Positions 1-9,058 of a stretch of 64,000 nucleotides of DNA are shown piece after piece. A program made the translations under genes and the position numbers. Position 1 is the stretch's first letter, and each line of letters begins with the position of its first letter. The stretch is from SG8-4 sp964598225 (GTDB lineage: Bacteria; Planctomycetota; Phycisphaerae; Sedimentisphaerales; Anaerobacaceae), in NCBI GenBank assembly GCA_964598225.1, contig CAZRBG010000027.1, forward strand, positions 1-64,000. Reading direction: 5' to 3'. The notes below the pieces were generated by a model that saw only the letters and a list, made by a program, of their open reading frames with translations, searched no databases and was not told the origin of the DNA.

Positions 1-1
1 T

Positions 2-133
2 TCCGACGGAACTATCCCCATGAAATCGGGAAGTTATTTCGTGCACGATCCTAAAGAGCCTTACAAACCGTTGCTTAACCGGCAGACTTGTGATACCTTG
101 ATCAACTTAAGATTAAGAGGTGTAATCGTGTGA
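2..133 (+). CDS. 3' end of an unidentified protein (partial)
   Basis: An open frame enters from the left edge and runs 43 codons to a TGA at 131-133, ending in the residues LRLRGVIV. It lies 33 bases upstream of the next start on the same strand, so the two may be cotranscribed. The fragment contains no recognisable domain. It is called coding because it stays open to the window edge and joins the downstream gene with normal spacing. It could still be a chance frame. Confidence 0.4.
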   Translation, partial: SDGTIPMKSGSYFVHDPKEPYKPLLNRQTCDTLINLRLRGVIV

Positions 134-166
134 AACAGTTCGGGGGTAACGAAAGGAGAATCAGAC

Positions 167-1264
167 ATGACCGGACAACATAGAATCATCGCTGCAATGT
201 TAGGATTTGGACTGATTATTGGATTGGCGACTGACGCCGAAGCGCAGCAGAACAAGCTGCTTAAAGAAACGAAAGAGGCGATGGAAAAGGCCGATCCTTA
301 CATGGGGGATTGGGAGGGAAGCTGGACTCTGGACGGCGACTACGAGACCGGCGCGCTCATGGCCCAGGTGATCGCACTGGGCAACGGTAAGTATCGAGCG
401 AACTTCCACGCCGAGTTCGAATACCAGTGGCCTCCCTCTTTTGTGCTGAAGGGCAAGGTCGAAGACTCGGCGGCACAATTCAACGGGCGAGCCGAATTCG
501 GCCACGTTCTCGACATCGAATCGTCAATCAAGACGGGCAAGTTCACAGGCAAATTCAAAGGCACCTCCGCCGATGGCGAGAATATCTCCGGCACGTTCAC
601 CTTGAAAAAGACTATCAGGCTTTCTCCTGCATTGGGCGCCGAGCCGCCTGAAAACGCGGTTGTGCTGTTCGCCGGCAAGAAGGGGGATACTGAAAACTGG
701 CAAGCCGTAAGACAAAAAATCAAGGGCTTCCCCTGGCTCTTGAAAGATGGTGCGATGGAAGTCAAACCGCGAACCGGCGGGATCATAACGAAGCAGAAGT
801 TCGGTGACTGCAAGTTGCACATCGAGTTCCGTACGCCGTTCATGCCGGAGGCGCGAGGGCAGGGTCGCGGCAACAGCGGCGTTTACTTACAGGGCCGCTA
901 CGAAGTGCAGATACTCGACAGCTACGGTCTGGAAGGCAAAGACAACGAGTGCGGCGGTATCTACAAAGTGGAAGACGGAGAGCCGGAGGTTAATATGTGC
1001 GCCCCGCCGACACAGTGGCAGACCTACGACATCACGTTCCGTGCGCCGCGTTTCGACGAGAACGGCGAGAAGACAGATCTTGCGACACTGACAGTCTTGC
1101 ATAACGGAGTCAAGATTCAGGATAACGTAAAGGCAAAAAGTCCAACCACGGCGGCTCCGAACCGAACAGAAAAAGGCCTGGGAAGGCTATATCTTCAGGA
1201 TCACGGCAACCCGGTACAATTCCGCAACATCTGGCTGGTAGAGTTACCCGCGGCAGAGTCATAG
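167..1264 (+). CDS. secreted DUF1080 (3-keto-disaccharide hydrolase-like) protein
   Basis: This 365-residue protein starts with a signal peptide (about residues 1-26, hydrophobic stretch then AEAQQ). The N-terminal half (about 30-155) is a beta-rich module of uncertain family. The C-terminal half (about 160-360) is a DUF1080 / 3-keto-disaccharide hydrolase domain with the hallmark GNSGVYLQGRYEVQILDS segment. DUF1080 has a concanavalin-like fold and is abundant in Planctomycetota, where some members hydrolyse 3-keto-glycosides. AAAGGAG lies 8 bases before the ATG, which fixes the start. The protein is probably periplasmic or outer-surface and involved in sugar catabolism. The substrate cannot be read from the sequence. 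Confidence 0.85.
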   Translation: MTGQHRIIAAMLGFGLIIGLATDAEAQQNKLLKETKEAMEKADPYMGDWEGSWTLDGDYETGALMAQVIALGNGKYRANFHAEFEYQWPPSFVLKGKVEDSAAQFNGRAEFGHVLDIESSIKTGKFTGKFKGTSADGENISGTFTLKKTIRLSPALGAEPPENAVVLFAGKKGDTENWQAVRQKIKGFPWLLKDGAMEVKPRTGGIITKQKFGDCKLHIEFRTPFMPEARGQGRGNSGVYLQGRYEVQILDSYGLEGKDNECGGIYKVEDGEPEVNMCAPPTQWQTYDITFRAPRFDENGEKTDLATLTVLHNGVKIQDNVKAKSPTTAAPNRTEKGLGRLYLQDHGNPVQFRNIWLVELPAAES

Positions 1265-1351
1265 AGCGTGTGGGAGGGGCTGTCCTATCGTGGTCTCGGC
1301 GCAGGCCAAGATCGGATACCAACGGTCAATATTGTTGCCGATTGTACCAAA

Positions 1352-1391
1352 CGAAAACGGGGCCGTACCGAAACAATCGGCACAGGCCCCG
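1352..1391 (-). terminator. rho-independent terminator of the LamG gene at 1449-4844
   Basis: Read on the minus strand, CGGGGCC pairs with GGCCCCG around a loop that itself contains a short CCGA/TCGG stem, followed by TTTTCG. It lies about 58 bases past the stop codon of the gene. Confidence 0.7.
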
Positions 1392-1448
1392 AACCAAACA
1401 TTATTGCCGCATGGACAGCTTATCGCAACTGTCCGCGGTTCCACAGGC

Positions 1449-4400
1449 TTACGGCTGAGGCGCCGGAGCCGAGCGGAGCAATACGATATCGTCGATGAAC
1501 ATCGTTCCCGAGCCGCCTGCCGCACCGGGATCACCGGTGGCGCCGAGGCCGATGGCGAGCTCGTCAACCTCGGACAGGTTCACGCCCTGGTCGGCGAATC
1601 TGCTCAATTCTATCGGCCACTCGGTCCACTCCACGCTCACAGCAGCTTTCGCGTCTTCATTGGTGACTACGCCGATCGTGCCGTCGGCATTCGACAGCGA
1701 AACATAGAACGGCTCGGCCGCGTTGGCCTGAATGCCAATGTCCTGATTCATCCACTGAGCGCCAACATTGCCGGTCATCGTAACATTCGAGAACTTCGCC
1801 TCGGTGACCGCCGATGCATCGTGACTGGTAACCGCCAGGCCGATGTAGACATCCGAAGCCATCGGGATGTTATTGGCAATGGTGCCCGCAACCGGATTCC
1901 AGGATGAGCCGTCGGTCGAATGAGAAACCGTGAAGAAACCGCCGGCGTCGCGTTCGAGCTTGACCCAGTGCGGCGCAGATATATCCGCCTCGGTGACGCC
2001 GGTAGCACTTATACCGGTATCCGTGCGGTTCTGTGTAGCGACACCGCTGGCCGCGGATAACACGGCAAAGGCATACTTAGAATCGGCATCGAGAGTCTCA
2101 CGGATCATCACGCCGGCCTTGGCCCAGGGATGCGTTTCCTCCAGACTGTCGACTCTGGCGACAATCGTGCCGGGACCGCTCAGGGTCTTGTAGGCAAAGT
2201 GGAATTCATCCGATGTATTCCAGATGTCGGAACCCGATGCGGTCATTGTAAATGTATTCCCCGGACCCTGTACGAAGCTGCCATCCGAAGGCGGGAAGCC
2301 TCTGTACCACAGCGACAGTATTTCTACGTCGTGTGCGGTCCAGTCGCGCGGAGCCGTCAACGGCAGCACGACCTCGGAATTTCTCACGCCCGCGGTGTTG
2401 TCGTAAAGCAGCGGCATGGACTGGAAACCGCCGTGGACAATCGTCTGCTCGGCGTAAGGCGGCAGGACATAGCCGACCTGCGAGCCGTTGGTCGGAACGC
2501 CGAAACCGTCAACCCAGGTCTGCCAGATCGCTTCGTCTTCCGCGTCGTTGTCGGTGTAGCTCTCGAAATCGTCAACGAGCAGGAAGTCCGCCACAGTGAA
2601 GGTCCAGACTCGGCCTTTGGTTACTGTGCCGTCGGCGTTGTTCTCGTCGATGCGCCAGTAGTACGGCCCGCTGCCCCATTCGAGGTTCTCGGCCGGGATG
2701 AAGCTCCTCGAGTTCTGACGGCCGCGATAGATACCAGTCGTGTCTGAGGTGTCGGCGTTGGCCACGGAATTCATGTCCGTGCCGAAGTAGACTTCGTGAC
2801 TGGTAGCCTCGTCGCCTGCCGACCAGGTCAGAGGCAGAACGTTATCGACGTCCGGCATGGTTTCATCAGCCGGGCTCGGTTTCCAAGCGAGTTTGGGATC
2901 GCCGCGCATGACCAACTGAATCTCTTCGGCGGTCAGCGCTTTGCTGTAGATCCGTATATCGTCGACAAGACCGTCGAGCGGATTTCCACCGGGTGTCGGG
3001 CTGTTGAAGCTGCCTGCCTCGGAGTTAGCTCCAATGAAGCCAAAACGACTGTTGCCTGTTCCGTAGGTCGGCCCTCCGGTGGTCGAAGGCTCGGCCACGC
3101 CGTCGATGTAGATTATCAGGGTCCCGTTATCGAACACACCGGTTATGTGGTGCCAGCGCCCGTCGTCAACACGGGTTACGCTGCCGTAATCGATTTGGCC
3201 GGTATCTGTCATAACATGCCAGCCAACCTGGCCTTCATCGACGTCCGGGCCTGTACCACCTACAGCAAGACGCCAGTACTCGTTGCGGTCAAAGGAGATG
3301 ACAAACTGTCCGCTGTCGCTACTTGTACGGACCCAGGCCGTTACGGTAACTTCAGTTAGACCGGTTTCTGCATAGCTCAGGTCTTGAATTGCCACATAGC
3401 CATTATTGAGGTCCAGGCTTGCGTCGCCGAGCCGGGCCGAGGCAGACCATTCGGGACCAAAAAGTGTTCCGTGATAGCCACGCCCCGACATGTCGAGTGC
3501 GGTTGTGCCGATACCTTCGTCGAGACTCCACATAGCAACAAGGTTGGGATCTTCGGTTAACGGTATCACCGGAATCGTTGAAAAGCTCCACACGTCACCT
3601 TTATGCGTTTCGGTGCCATCGAACTCATCGATGCGCCAGTAGTAAGTCTTTTCTAATTCAAGCGGGCCGGGAGTAAACATCGGGTCCGCCTGGGGCACAG
3701 CGCCGGAGGCATTACTCACCTCATCGAAGTCGTCGCCGAAATACACGCTATGTAGTTTTGCGCCAAAACCCGCCGTCCAGCCAAGTTCAACATTCGGATC
3801 GATAAACTTCATGCCGTCCGGGGGATCGGCATTGTATGCCGTCTTAGGTGGAACCGTAAAGCTCCATACATCCCCTATCCACGGGCTATTGGGATCGGCG
3901 TCGTTTACCTCATCCACTCGCCAGTAGTAAGTTGTGCCGGGTTGCAGTCCATCCGGAGCCGGAAAGCCCGGGAAGCCCACAACCTGGGTCGCAGTTGCCA
4001 AATTGCCCACGAACGTATTCTCAGCGCCGGTGTTAACGTCGTCAAAATTCGTCCCAAAATGCAGATCGTGTGAGACCGCGCCGTCTCCGGCTGCCCAGGT
4101 CAGCGACACCCACGTCTGCTCGAGAAGAGCGCCGTCTTCCGGATCGGGCCTTCGGGCTCGAGGCAGCCTTCGGGCGGCAGTGACCATGATCGTTTGAATA
4201 TCTTCAGCCGAAAGGGGATGGTCGTAAACTCGCAACTCATCGATTGTCGCGGCCATCCAGTTCGTATGGTTCCGGTTGAGGCCGAGGGCGAATTCGTTGA
4301 AAGTCCTTTGCGAATCGTCCAGACCCGCGGTCGTGGCTTCCTCGCCGTTGTAATAGAACGTGCCGCTGCCGTCCTCAAAAGAAAGAGCCAGGTGGACCCA

Positions 4401-4844
4401 ATCTGTTGTGACAGGCCCAAAAAACTGTCCGCCGGGATTCAGGCGGTAATTTCCGGGATTTCCACCATCCACGTCGAACTGAATGCCTGCCGTGTTGGGG
4501 TTGTGGTTGGTAAAACAACCGCTCCATGTGTCCTGTCCGAGACTGTCGGCCTTGACCCATACCGCTATTGTGCCGGCTTCCCATACGGTAGCCCCGCCGG
4601 GTAGGGAGTATACAACGAAATCCTCTTCGGCGTCGCCGCCAAAGTGCAGCCCTCCGCCGAGCCGGCCTTCAACCCACTCGGGATCACCGTTCAGGGTTCC
4701 TTCATTACCATTGCCGGAAAAGTCGGTCGCAACAGTTCCGGAGCCTTCTTCGAGCGCCCAGTGCACGACCAGATCGGCGTAAATGTTGCCGACAAGGCCC
4801 AAAACCAAAAAAATGATCGTCAAACAAGTGAATTTCTTAAACAC
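1449..4844 (-). CDS. secreted multidomain LamG/Fn3-like protein with DUF1349-like C-terminal region
   Basis: This protein has 1131 residues. The signal peptide is about 1-23 (cleavage after NIYA). The order is: LamG-type concanavalin domain (about 26-225), two Fn3-like modules each ending in YYWRxDE...VWSF (about 235-335 and 337-425), a second LamG (about 432-640), a third Fn3-like module (about 650-745), then a DDFESYTD-initiated C-terminal region holding a DUF1349-like segment (about 830-1010). The start is GTG, set by AGGAGG six bases upstream. An ATG lies nearer the Shine-Dalgarno site but is out of frame. LamG and Fn3-like modules usually bind carbohydrate or protein, and no catalytic domain is seen. 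Likely an extracellular adhesion or polysaccharide-binding protein. It is a domain-shuffled paralogue of the next gene. Confidence 0.85.
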   Translation of the reverse strand: MFKKFTCLTIIFLVLGLVGNIYADLVVHWALEEGSGTVATDFSGNGNEGTLNGDPEWVEGRLGGGLHFGGDAEEDFVVYSLPGGATVWEAGTIAVWVKADSLGQDTWSGCFTNHNPNTAGIQFDVDGGNPGNYRLNPGGQFFGPVTTDWVHLALSFEDGSGTFYYNGEEATTAGLDDSQRTFNEFALGLNRNHTNWMAATIDELRVYDHPLSAEDIQTIMVTAARRLPRARRPDPEDGALLEQTWVSLTWAAGDGAVSHDLHFGTNFDDVNTGAENTFVGNLATATQVVGFPGFPAPDGLQPGTTYYWRVDEVNDADPNSPWIGDVWSFTVPPKTAYNADPPDGMKFIDPNVELGWTAGFGAKLHSVYFGDDFDEVSNASGAVPQADPMFTPGPLELEKTYYWRIDEFDGTETHKGDVWSFSTIPVIPLTEDPNLVAMWSLDEGIGTTALDMSGRGYHGTLFGPEWSASARLGDASLDLNNGYVAIQDLSYAETGLTEVTVTAWVRTSSDSGQFVISFDRNEYWRLAVGGTGPDVDEGQVGWHVMTDTGQIDYGSVTRVDDGRWHHITGVFDNGTLIIYIDGVAEPSTTGGPTYGTGNSRFGFIGANSEAGSFNSPTPGGNPLDGLVDDIRIYSKALTAEEIQLVMRGDPKLAWKPSPADETMPDVDNVLPLTWSAGDEATSHEVYFGTDMNSVANADTSDTTGIYRGRQNSRSFIPAENLEWGSGPYYWRIDENNADGTVTKGRVWTFTVADFLLVDDFESYTDNDAEDEAIWQTWVDGFGVPTNGSQVGYVLPPYAEQTIVHGGFQSMPLLYDNTAGVRNSEVVLPLTAPRDWTAHDVEILSLWYRGFPPSDGSFVQGPGNTFTMTASGSDIWNTSDEFHFAYKTLSGPGTIVARVDSLEETHPWAKAGVMIRETLDADSKYAFAVLSAASGVATQNRTDTGISATGVTEADISAPHWVKLERDAGGFFTVSHSTDGSSWNPVAGTIANNIPMASDVYIGLAVTSHDASAVTEAKFSNVTMTGNVGAQWMNQDIGIQANAAEPFYVSLSNADGTIGVVTNEDAKAAVSVEWTEWPIELSRFADQGVNLSEVDELAIGLGATGDPGAAGGSGTMFIDDIVLLRSAPAPQP

Positions 4845-4950
4845 AACATACCTCCTTCTAAAAAGTAAAGTTAAGTTGAATTAGCGTGAAAGGATTGATT
4901 AGACCGCTCCCCCTCTCACCCCTGCTGACATCCAAAATCACCCGAATAGA

Positions 4951-4966
4951 CACAGTCTTCACCATA
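4951..4966 (-). promoter_or_regulatory. upstream motif shared by the two LamG genes (copy 1)
   Basis: On the plus strand CACAGTCTTCACCATA lies 107 bases before the GTG start of the downstream LamG gene. A copy matching at 13 of 16 positions lies at 8738-8753 upstream of the paralogue, and both are followed by an AT-rich TATA stretch. It may be a promoter element or a regulator site. The role is inferred from recurrence only. Confidence 0.35.
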
Positions 4967-5052
4967 CCTGTATATTAGTAACAAATTGACAGGGAGCCGG
5001 TCAAGAGATTTCTCCCTACATCCCGTCATGGATAGGCCATCCCTCAGGGAAA

Positions 5053-5120
5053 GGAAAAACAGGACCTGCACCCGCCTAAGGTGTCCCCAAGGGAGACCTA
5101 ACCGGTACAGGCCCTGTTGT
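5053..5120 (-). terminator. rho-independent terminator of the LamG/PA14 gene
   Basis: On the minus strand AACAGGGCCTGTACC pairs with GGTGCAGGTCCTGTT (two mismatched or wobble positions), followed directly by TTTCCTTT. It lies about 90 bases beyond the stop codon at 5211. Confidence 0.65.
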
Positions 5121-5210
5121 AAACAGATTTTCATGCCGCTTACGCTTGGTATTGTCGGTCTAATCACCATTCAGCGGTAAACGGCACAAAACAAAGCGCC
5201 TCGATCATTG

Positions 5211-8200
5211 TTAGAACGGTTTATCGAGCGCTTGGGTTCGGCCCGCGAGGCCCGCGACTTCGCCGTTGGTCAATGCACGCTCATAAATGCGAACCTCATC
5301 CACCGCGCCTGTGAAGTAATTGGCCGGCGTTCTGGGATCGAGGTTGAATTCAGTCGACTCCGAACCAAGCCCGATGTAACCAAAGCGTGCAGTTCCGGTT
5401 CCGAAGGTCGCGCCTCCGAAAGCGGGTTCCTGCGCGTAGCCGTCGATGTAGACGGTCAGTTTGCCGTTGTCGAATACTCCGGCTACGTGATGCCACTGAT
5501 CGTCATCCACGCGGGCGTTGCTGCCGTAATCGACCTGGCCGGTATCGGTCATCACATCCCAGCCAACCTCGCCGGCACCGGCGCCGTCGCCGTTGATCTC
5601 CAGTCTCCAGTACTCGTTGCGGTCAAACGCGACGATTATCTGATCGTCTTCAAGAGCCGTGCGGATCCAGGCACTGACGGTGATTTCCGTATGGCCGTCT
5701 TCGGCGTAGCTGAAGTTGTCGATAGCTACATAGTCATCGAGGCCGTCGAGCATTATGGCCTGGCCGACGTTGCCCATCACGTATGTGGGGCTGCCGAAGG
5801 CCGTGCCCTGATTGGCGCCGGCGCTGTCGTTGGTGTTGCCCTCGAATGCATAGTGCAACACCAAACCGGCCGGGTCGGGCTGCACCGGTGTAATCGTCTC
5901 AGCAACTTGCGTATACAGCGCAATATCATCAAGCAGCAGCGTGCCCGTGGCGCCACCTCCCTGAACACCTATAGTCATACTTGTGACATTGCTCAGGTTG
6001 GCGTTGATACTATCCAGCGGGATATTCCAGGGCCGCCAGCCGGCCAGCGCCAGATCAGACGAGAGTCCGGGGTAATCGACCTGAACACCGTTAACCTTCA
6101 CGTACAACTGCCCGGGCACGTTGGTGCCTATGCCGGCAAACCACAGAGACAGTGTCTGGAAATCGTTCATGGTCCAGTCCTGTGCGGGCGCAAAGGTGCG
6201 CACCACTTCCGAAACACCTGCCGTGGTGTTGTTATACTGGAACGCCACCGACTGACTGCCGCCGTGAACGTTTTCGGTCTCCATAGATTGGCCGGTAACG
6301 TAACCCATCGTTGAGCCGTTTACGTTCGGATTATCGAATCCGTCCACCCACGTGACGTAGACGAGATTGCTTCCCGGTTCGCCGGCGGGAATATCGTTGT
6401 AAGACTCGAAATTGTCAACGATTCCGAAGTCGGCCGTCGTGAAGCTCCAGACCCTGCCAACCCACGGACTTTCGGGGTTAGCGGGATTGATTTCATCGAC
6501 ACGCCAGTAGTAAGTGGTCTCTAGCTCAAGCGTGCCCGGCTGGTAGCTTTCATCGTCAAGCTGCCTGGTTCCTTTGAATTCCGGAGAGGCTTTTGTGGCG
6601 TCGACTACCGCATTGGGATCGGTGCCGAAGTATACCTCATGTGATTCGGCCTGAAGACCCGGCCTCCACCTGAGCGTAGGCGTCCAACTGACGTCGACTG
6701 CGCGATTGGCAGGTGTGGCCCCAAAAGCCTTTACCGGCTCGAACGGAGATAAATTCGATCCGGGAATAACCGTGCGCTCGGGGATGCCGGGACCTTGCCA
6801 GGCCACCTGACAGTGGTCTCCGCCGCCGCCTTCTTTCCACAGCGCCGCAATGTAGTACTTCTCGCCGCCGACCAACGTAACGGGCGCGGACATTGTTTCG
6901 TCGCTACGCCACTCATCGAAGGGCGCCCAACCGGTTTCCTCGGCAATCAGCACGGCACTGCTCGGATCGTCGTCAGTGCTCAGCCACAACTCGCTATTGT
7001 CGTCGGTGTTAATCCAGAAAGTATAATCACCGGTAACCGGCGCGTAAAGCCAACCTTCGATCCGTGCTCCGTAATCATCGAGGTCTTCACCGTTCCAGGA
7101 GAAGCTGTCGACCGTCTCGGTCACGTCGGGATTCTTTGGGTACCTCAGATCATTCTTGAGCGCATCCAAGCCCGTGCCCGGGATGCCTTCCCACCTGTCC
7201 ATTACGGCCGTACCCAGACCCGGCAGAGTGGTCGTGAAGCTCCAGACGCCGCCTTTGTGTACCGCAGCAGCGTCAAATTCATCAACGCGCCAATAGTAAG
7301 TCTTCTCTAATTCGAGTGTACCCGGAGTAAAGGTTGCTTCCGGTATCGGGGGATTACCGACGGCGTTGCTTACTTCATCGAAATCATCGCCGAAATAGAC
7401 ATGGTGGAGTTTTGCCTCGAAGCCGCCGGTCCAACTCAGGGTCACGTTCGGATCCACAAACTGCGTCCCGTCAATCGGGGATGGATTATAGGCCGTCCTG
7501 GGTGGAACGCTGAAGCTCCAGACGTCGCCCTGCCACGGGCTGTCCGGGTTGGCCTCGTCGATCTCATCCACCCGCCAATAATATGTTGTGCCCGGCACGA
7601 GACCTTCGGGAATCGGAAGACCCGGAAAGCCCACAATCTGGACCGGCTCGCTGACATTACCTACAAAGGTTCCCTCGGCGCCGGCGTTGACGTCCTGGAA
7701 GCTCGTTCCGAAGTACACATCGTGCGAGGCTGCCAGGCCGCCCGCGCTCCAGGCAAGATTCGCCCAGGTCGCCTCAACCAGGCCGCCGTCGGCAGGCTCG
7801 GGAGAAGAGGCGAAAGGCCACGGCTTGGCTGCAAAAGCGCCCAGCTCCGCCTCGGTCAGCGCAACATTGAGAATCCAGACTTCGTCAATGGCTCCTTCGA
7901 AGTAGTGACCGTTGGTATTTGAGTTGCCGTCGTGAAATACGGCGTTCTCGTTTACGTAGCCTATGGAGTTGTCGTTTGCGTGATTGTATATCTCGCCGCC
8001 GGGAGCTGTGGCAATCAATTCCCCGTCCAGCCACATCTCGAATTTGTCGTCTTCGACGGCGTCTGTGCCGTCTCTGATGATCATCGCAACTCCATACCAC
8101 TGGTCGGATTCGATCGGGGTGGAGAGCCAGGCGCCGTCCCAGTCATACTCCGCCCGGTTCCACGCCGCTGCATATAGCAGTCCGTCGTGCACATAAAAGA

Positions 8201-8603
8201 CCATTCCGCGGGTATATCCACCTTCTTCGAATATCGTCTGTTTGGTCGTTTTGTTGACATTGTCGCACCTGAACATAGCTATTACAGTACGATTCTGCCA
8301 GGGACCACTGGTTACGTTGATATTCGCGGAATCGGGGATGTCAACGCCGTCGTCGACACCGTCGAACAGTAATGACTTAGGCCCTTCGGCGCCGGTCGAG
8401 TTTAAGCCGACCAACTGCGGATCTCCCACTATGTTGCCGGCGTTGCCATTCGCCGAATCGTCCGACACCTGCCCGCCAACGATTTCTTCGAGCAGGTACA
8501 CGTGCCCGTCGTTGATAGTAGCCGGATCAAGCTGAGCCCCGGCGTTGCCGGCCAGAGCCAGCATTACAATAAATGAGGTTAGAAACAACAGTTTTTTACA
8601 CAT
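5211..8603 (-). CDS. secreted LamG/Fn3-like/PA14 multidomain protein
   Basis: This protein has 1130 residues with a signal peptide at 1-23 (ends GNAGA). The order is: LamG (about 45-255), two YYWRVDE-type Fn3-like modules (about 263-355 and 357-445), a PA14 domain (about 452-615, with YTFWINTDDNSELWLS), another Fn3-like module (about 620-720), a DNFESYND-initiated beta-sandwich region (about 723-905) and a C-terminal LamG (about 915-1120). PA14 and LamG are carbohydrate-binding folds, so the protein probably captures glycans at the cell surface. GGAGGA lies about nine bases before the ATG. The terminal LamG closely resembles the internal LamG of the neighbouring paralogue, pointing to duplication followed by domain shuffling. 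Confidence 0.85.
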   Translation of the reverse strand: MCKKLLFLTSFIVMLALAGNAGAQLDPATINDGHVYLLEEIVGGQVSDDSANGNAGNIVGDPQLVGLNSTGAEGPKSLLFDGVDDGVDIPDSANINVTSGPWQNRTVIAMFRCDNVNKTTKQTIFEEGGYTRGMVFYVHDGLLYAAAWNRAEYDWDGAWLSTPIESDQWYGVAMIIRDGTDAVEDDKFEMWLDGELIATAPGGEIYNHANDNSIGYVNENAVFHDGNSNTNGHYFEGAIDEVWILNVALTEAELGAFAAKPWPFASSPEPADGGLVEATWANLAWSAGGLAASHDVYFGTSFQDVNAGAEGTFVGNVSEPVQIVGFPGLPIPEGLVPGTTYYWRVDEIDEANPDSPWQGDVWSFSVPPRTAYNPSPIDGTQFVDPNVTLSWTGGFEAKLHHVYFGDDFDEVSNAVGNPPIPEATFTPGTLELEKTYYWRVDEFDAAAVHKGGVWSFTTTLPGLGTAVMDRWEGIPGTGLDALKNDLRYPKNPDVTETVDSFSWNGEDLDDYGARIEGWLYAPVTGDYTFWINTDDNSELWLSTDDDPSSAVLIAEETGWAPFDEWRSDETMSAPVTLVGGEKYYIAALWKEGGGGDHCQVAWQGPGIPERTVIPGSNLSPFEPVKAFGATPANRAVDVSWTPTLRWRPGLQAESHEVYFGTDPNAVVDATKASPEFKGTRQLDDESYQPGTLELETTYYWRVDEINPANPESPWVGRVWSFTTADFGIVDNFESYNDIPAGEPGSNLVYVTWVDGFDNPNVNGSTMGYVTGQSMETENVHGGSQSVAFQYNNTTAGVSEVVRTFAPAQDWTMNDFQTLSLWFAGIGTNVPGQLYVKVNGVQVDYPGLSSDLALAGWRPWNIPLDSINANLSNVTSMTIGVQGGGATGTLLLDDIALYTQVAETITPVQPDPAGLVLHYAFEGNTNDSAGANQGTAFGSPTYVMGNVGQAIMLDGLDDYVAIDNFSYAEDGHTEITVSAWIRTALEDDQIIVAFDRNEYWRLEINGDGAGAGEVGWDVMTDTGQVDYGSNARVDDDQWHHVAGVFDNGKLTVYIDGYAQEPAFGGATFGTGTARFGYIGLGSESTEFNLDPRTPANYFTGAVDEVRIYERALTNGEVAGLAGRTQALDKPF

Positions 8604-9058
8604 GACAGAGTCCTCCTACGGAAAGGGAAATTTGGGGAAAAATTGATGATTCGTATCGGAACGCCCGATAATGATTAGATATTCACCTGGATTTGCCTTT
8701 ATCAATCTCATTTTACACTGAGCATTTCATGCAAAACCACAAGCTTCACCATATATATTTGTACCAAACCGGCCATCTTGACGTCAAGAAAAATCTGGAA
8801 AATATGTATCGGCACTTCTTCGGCATAACATCAGGCGGAATTGAACGAAAGACGGCAAGAAATCCGAAACCTTTGAATGAGGCGACTTTACAGCCAAAAA
8901 ATGGCTTCTGTATCATAATGTCAGGAGTCCGACAGCGATTTGCTTGCCCGAAGGGCAGTTCATGCTGACAGCAACACCGGCATCGTAACGGATCGCTCCG
9001 ATGGCCTGTCGCTGCGTTTCTGTCGAGAAAATAAAGGCGGTTTCGACATTGGGGCTGC
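8604..9058. other. intergenic region between dprA and the LamG/PA14 gene
   Basis: This 455-base AT-rich gap carries the leader and promoter region of the minus-strand LamG gene, including the shared motif at 8738-8753. A 91-codon plus-strand frame at 8693-8968 shows no family resemblance and no ribosome binding site, and is treated as chance. Confidence 0.55.
8738..8753 (-). promoter_or_regulatory. upstream motif shared by the two LamG genes (copy 2)
   Basis: CACAAGCTTCACCATA (plus strand) lies 135 bases before the ATG of the LamG/PA14 gene and matches copy 1 at 13 of 16 positions. Confidence 0.35.

Larger units (their letters stand above)
4845..5210. other. intergenic region between the two LamG genes
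   Basis: This 366-base gap has no convincing gene. It contains the terminator of the upstream LamG gene (5053-5120) and the leader of the downstream one. The leader includes a 16-base motif (4951-4966) that recurs upstream of the other LamG gene. Short open frames here lack ribosome binding sites and homology. Confidence 0.6.

Noticed and set aside
8693..8968. 91-codon open frame upstream of the LamG gene
   Set aside because: No ribosome binding site, no family resemblance, and it lies in the promoter region of the LamG gene.
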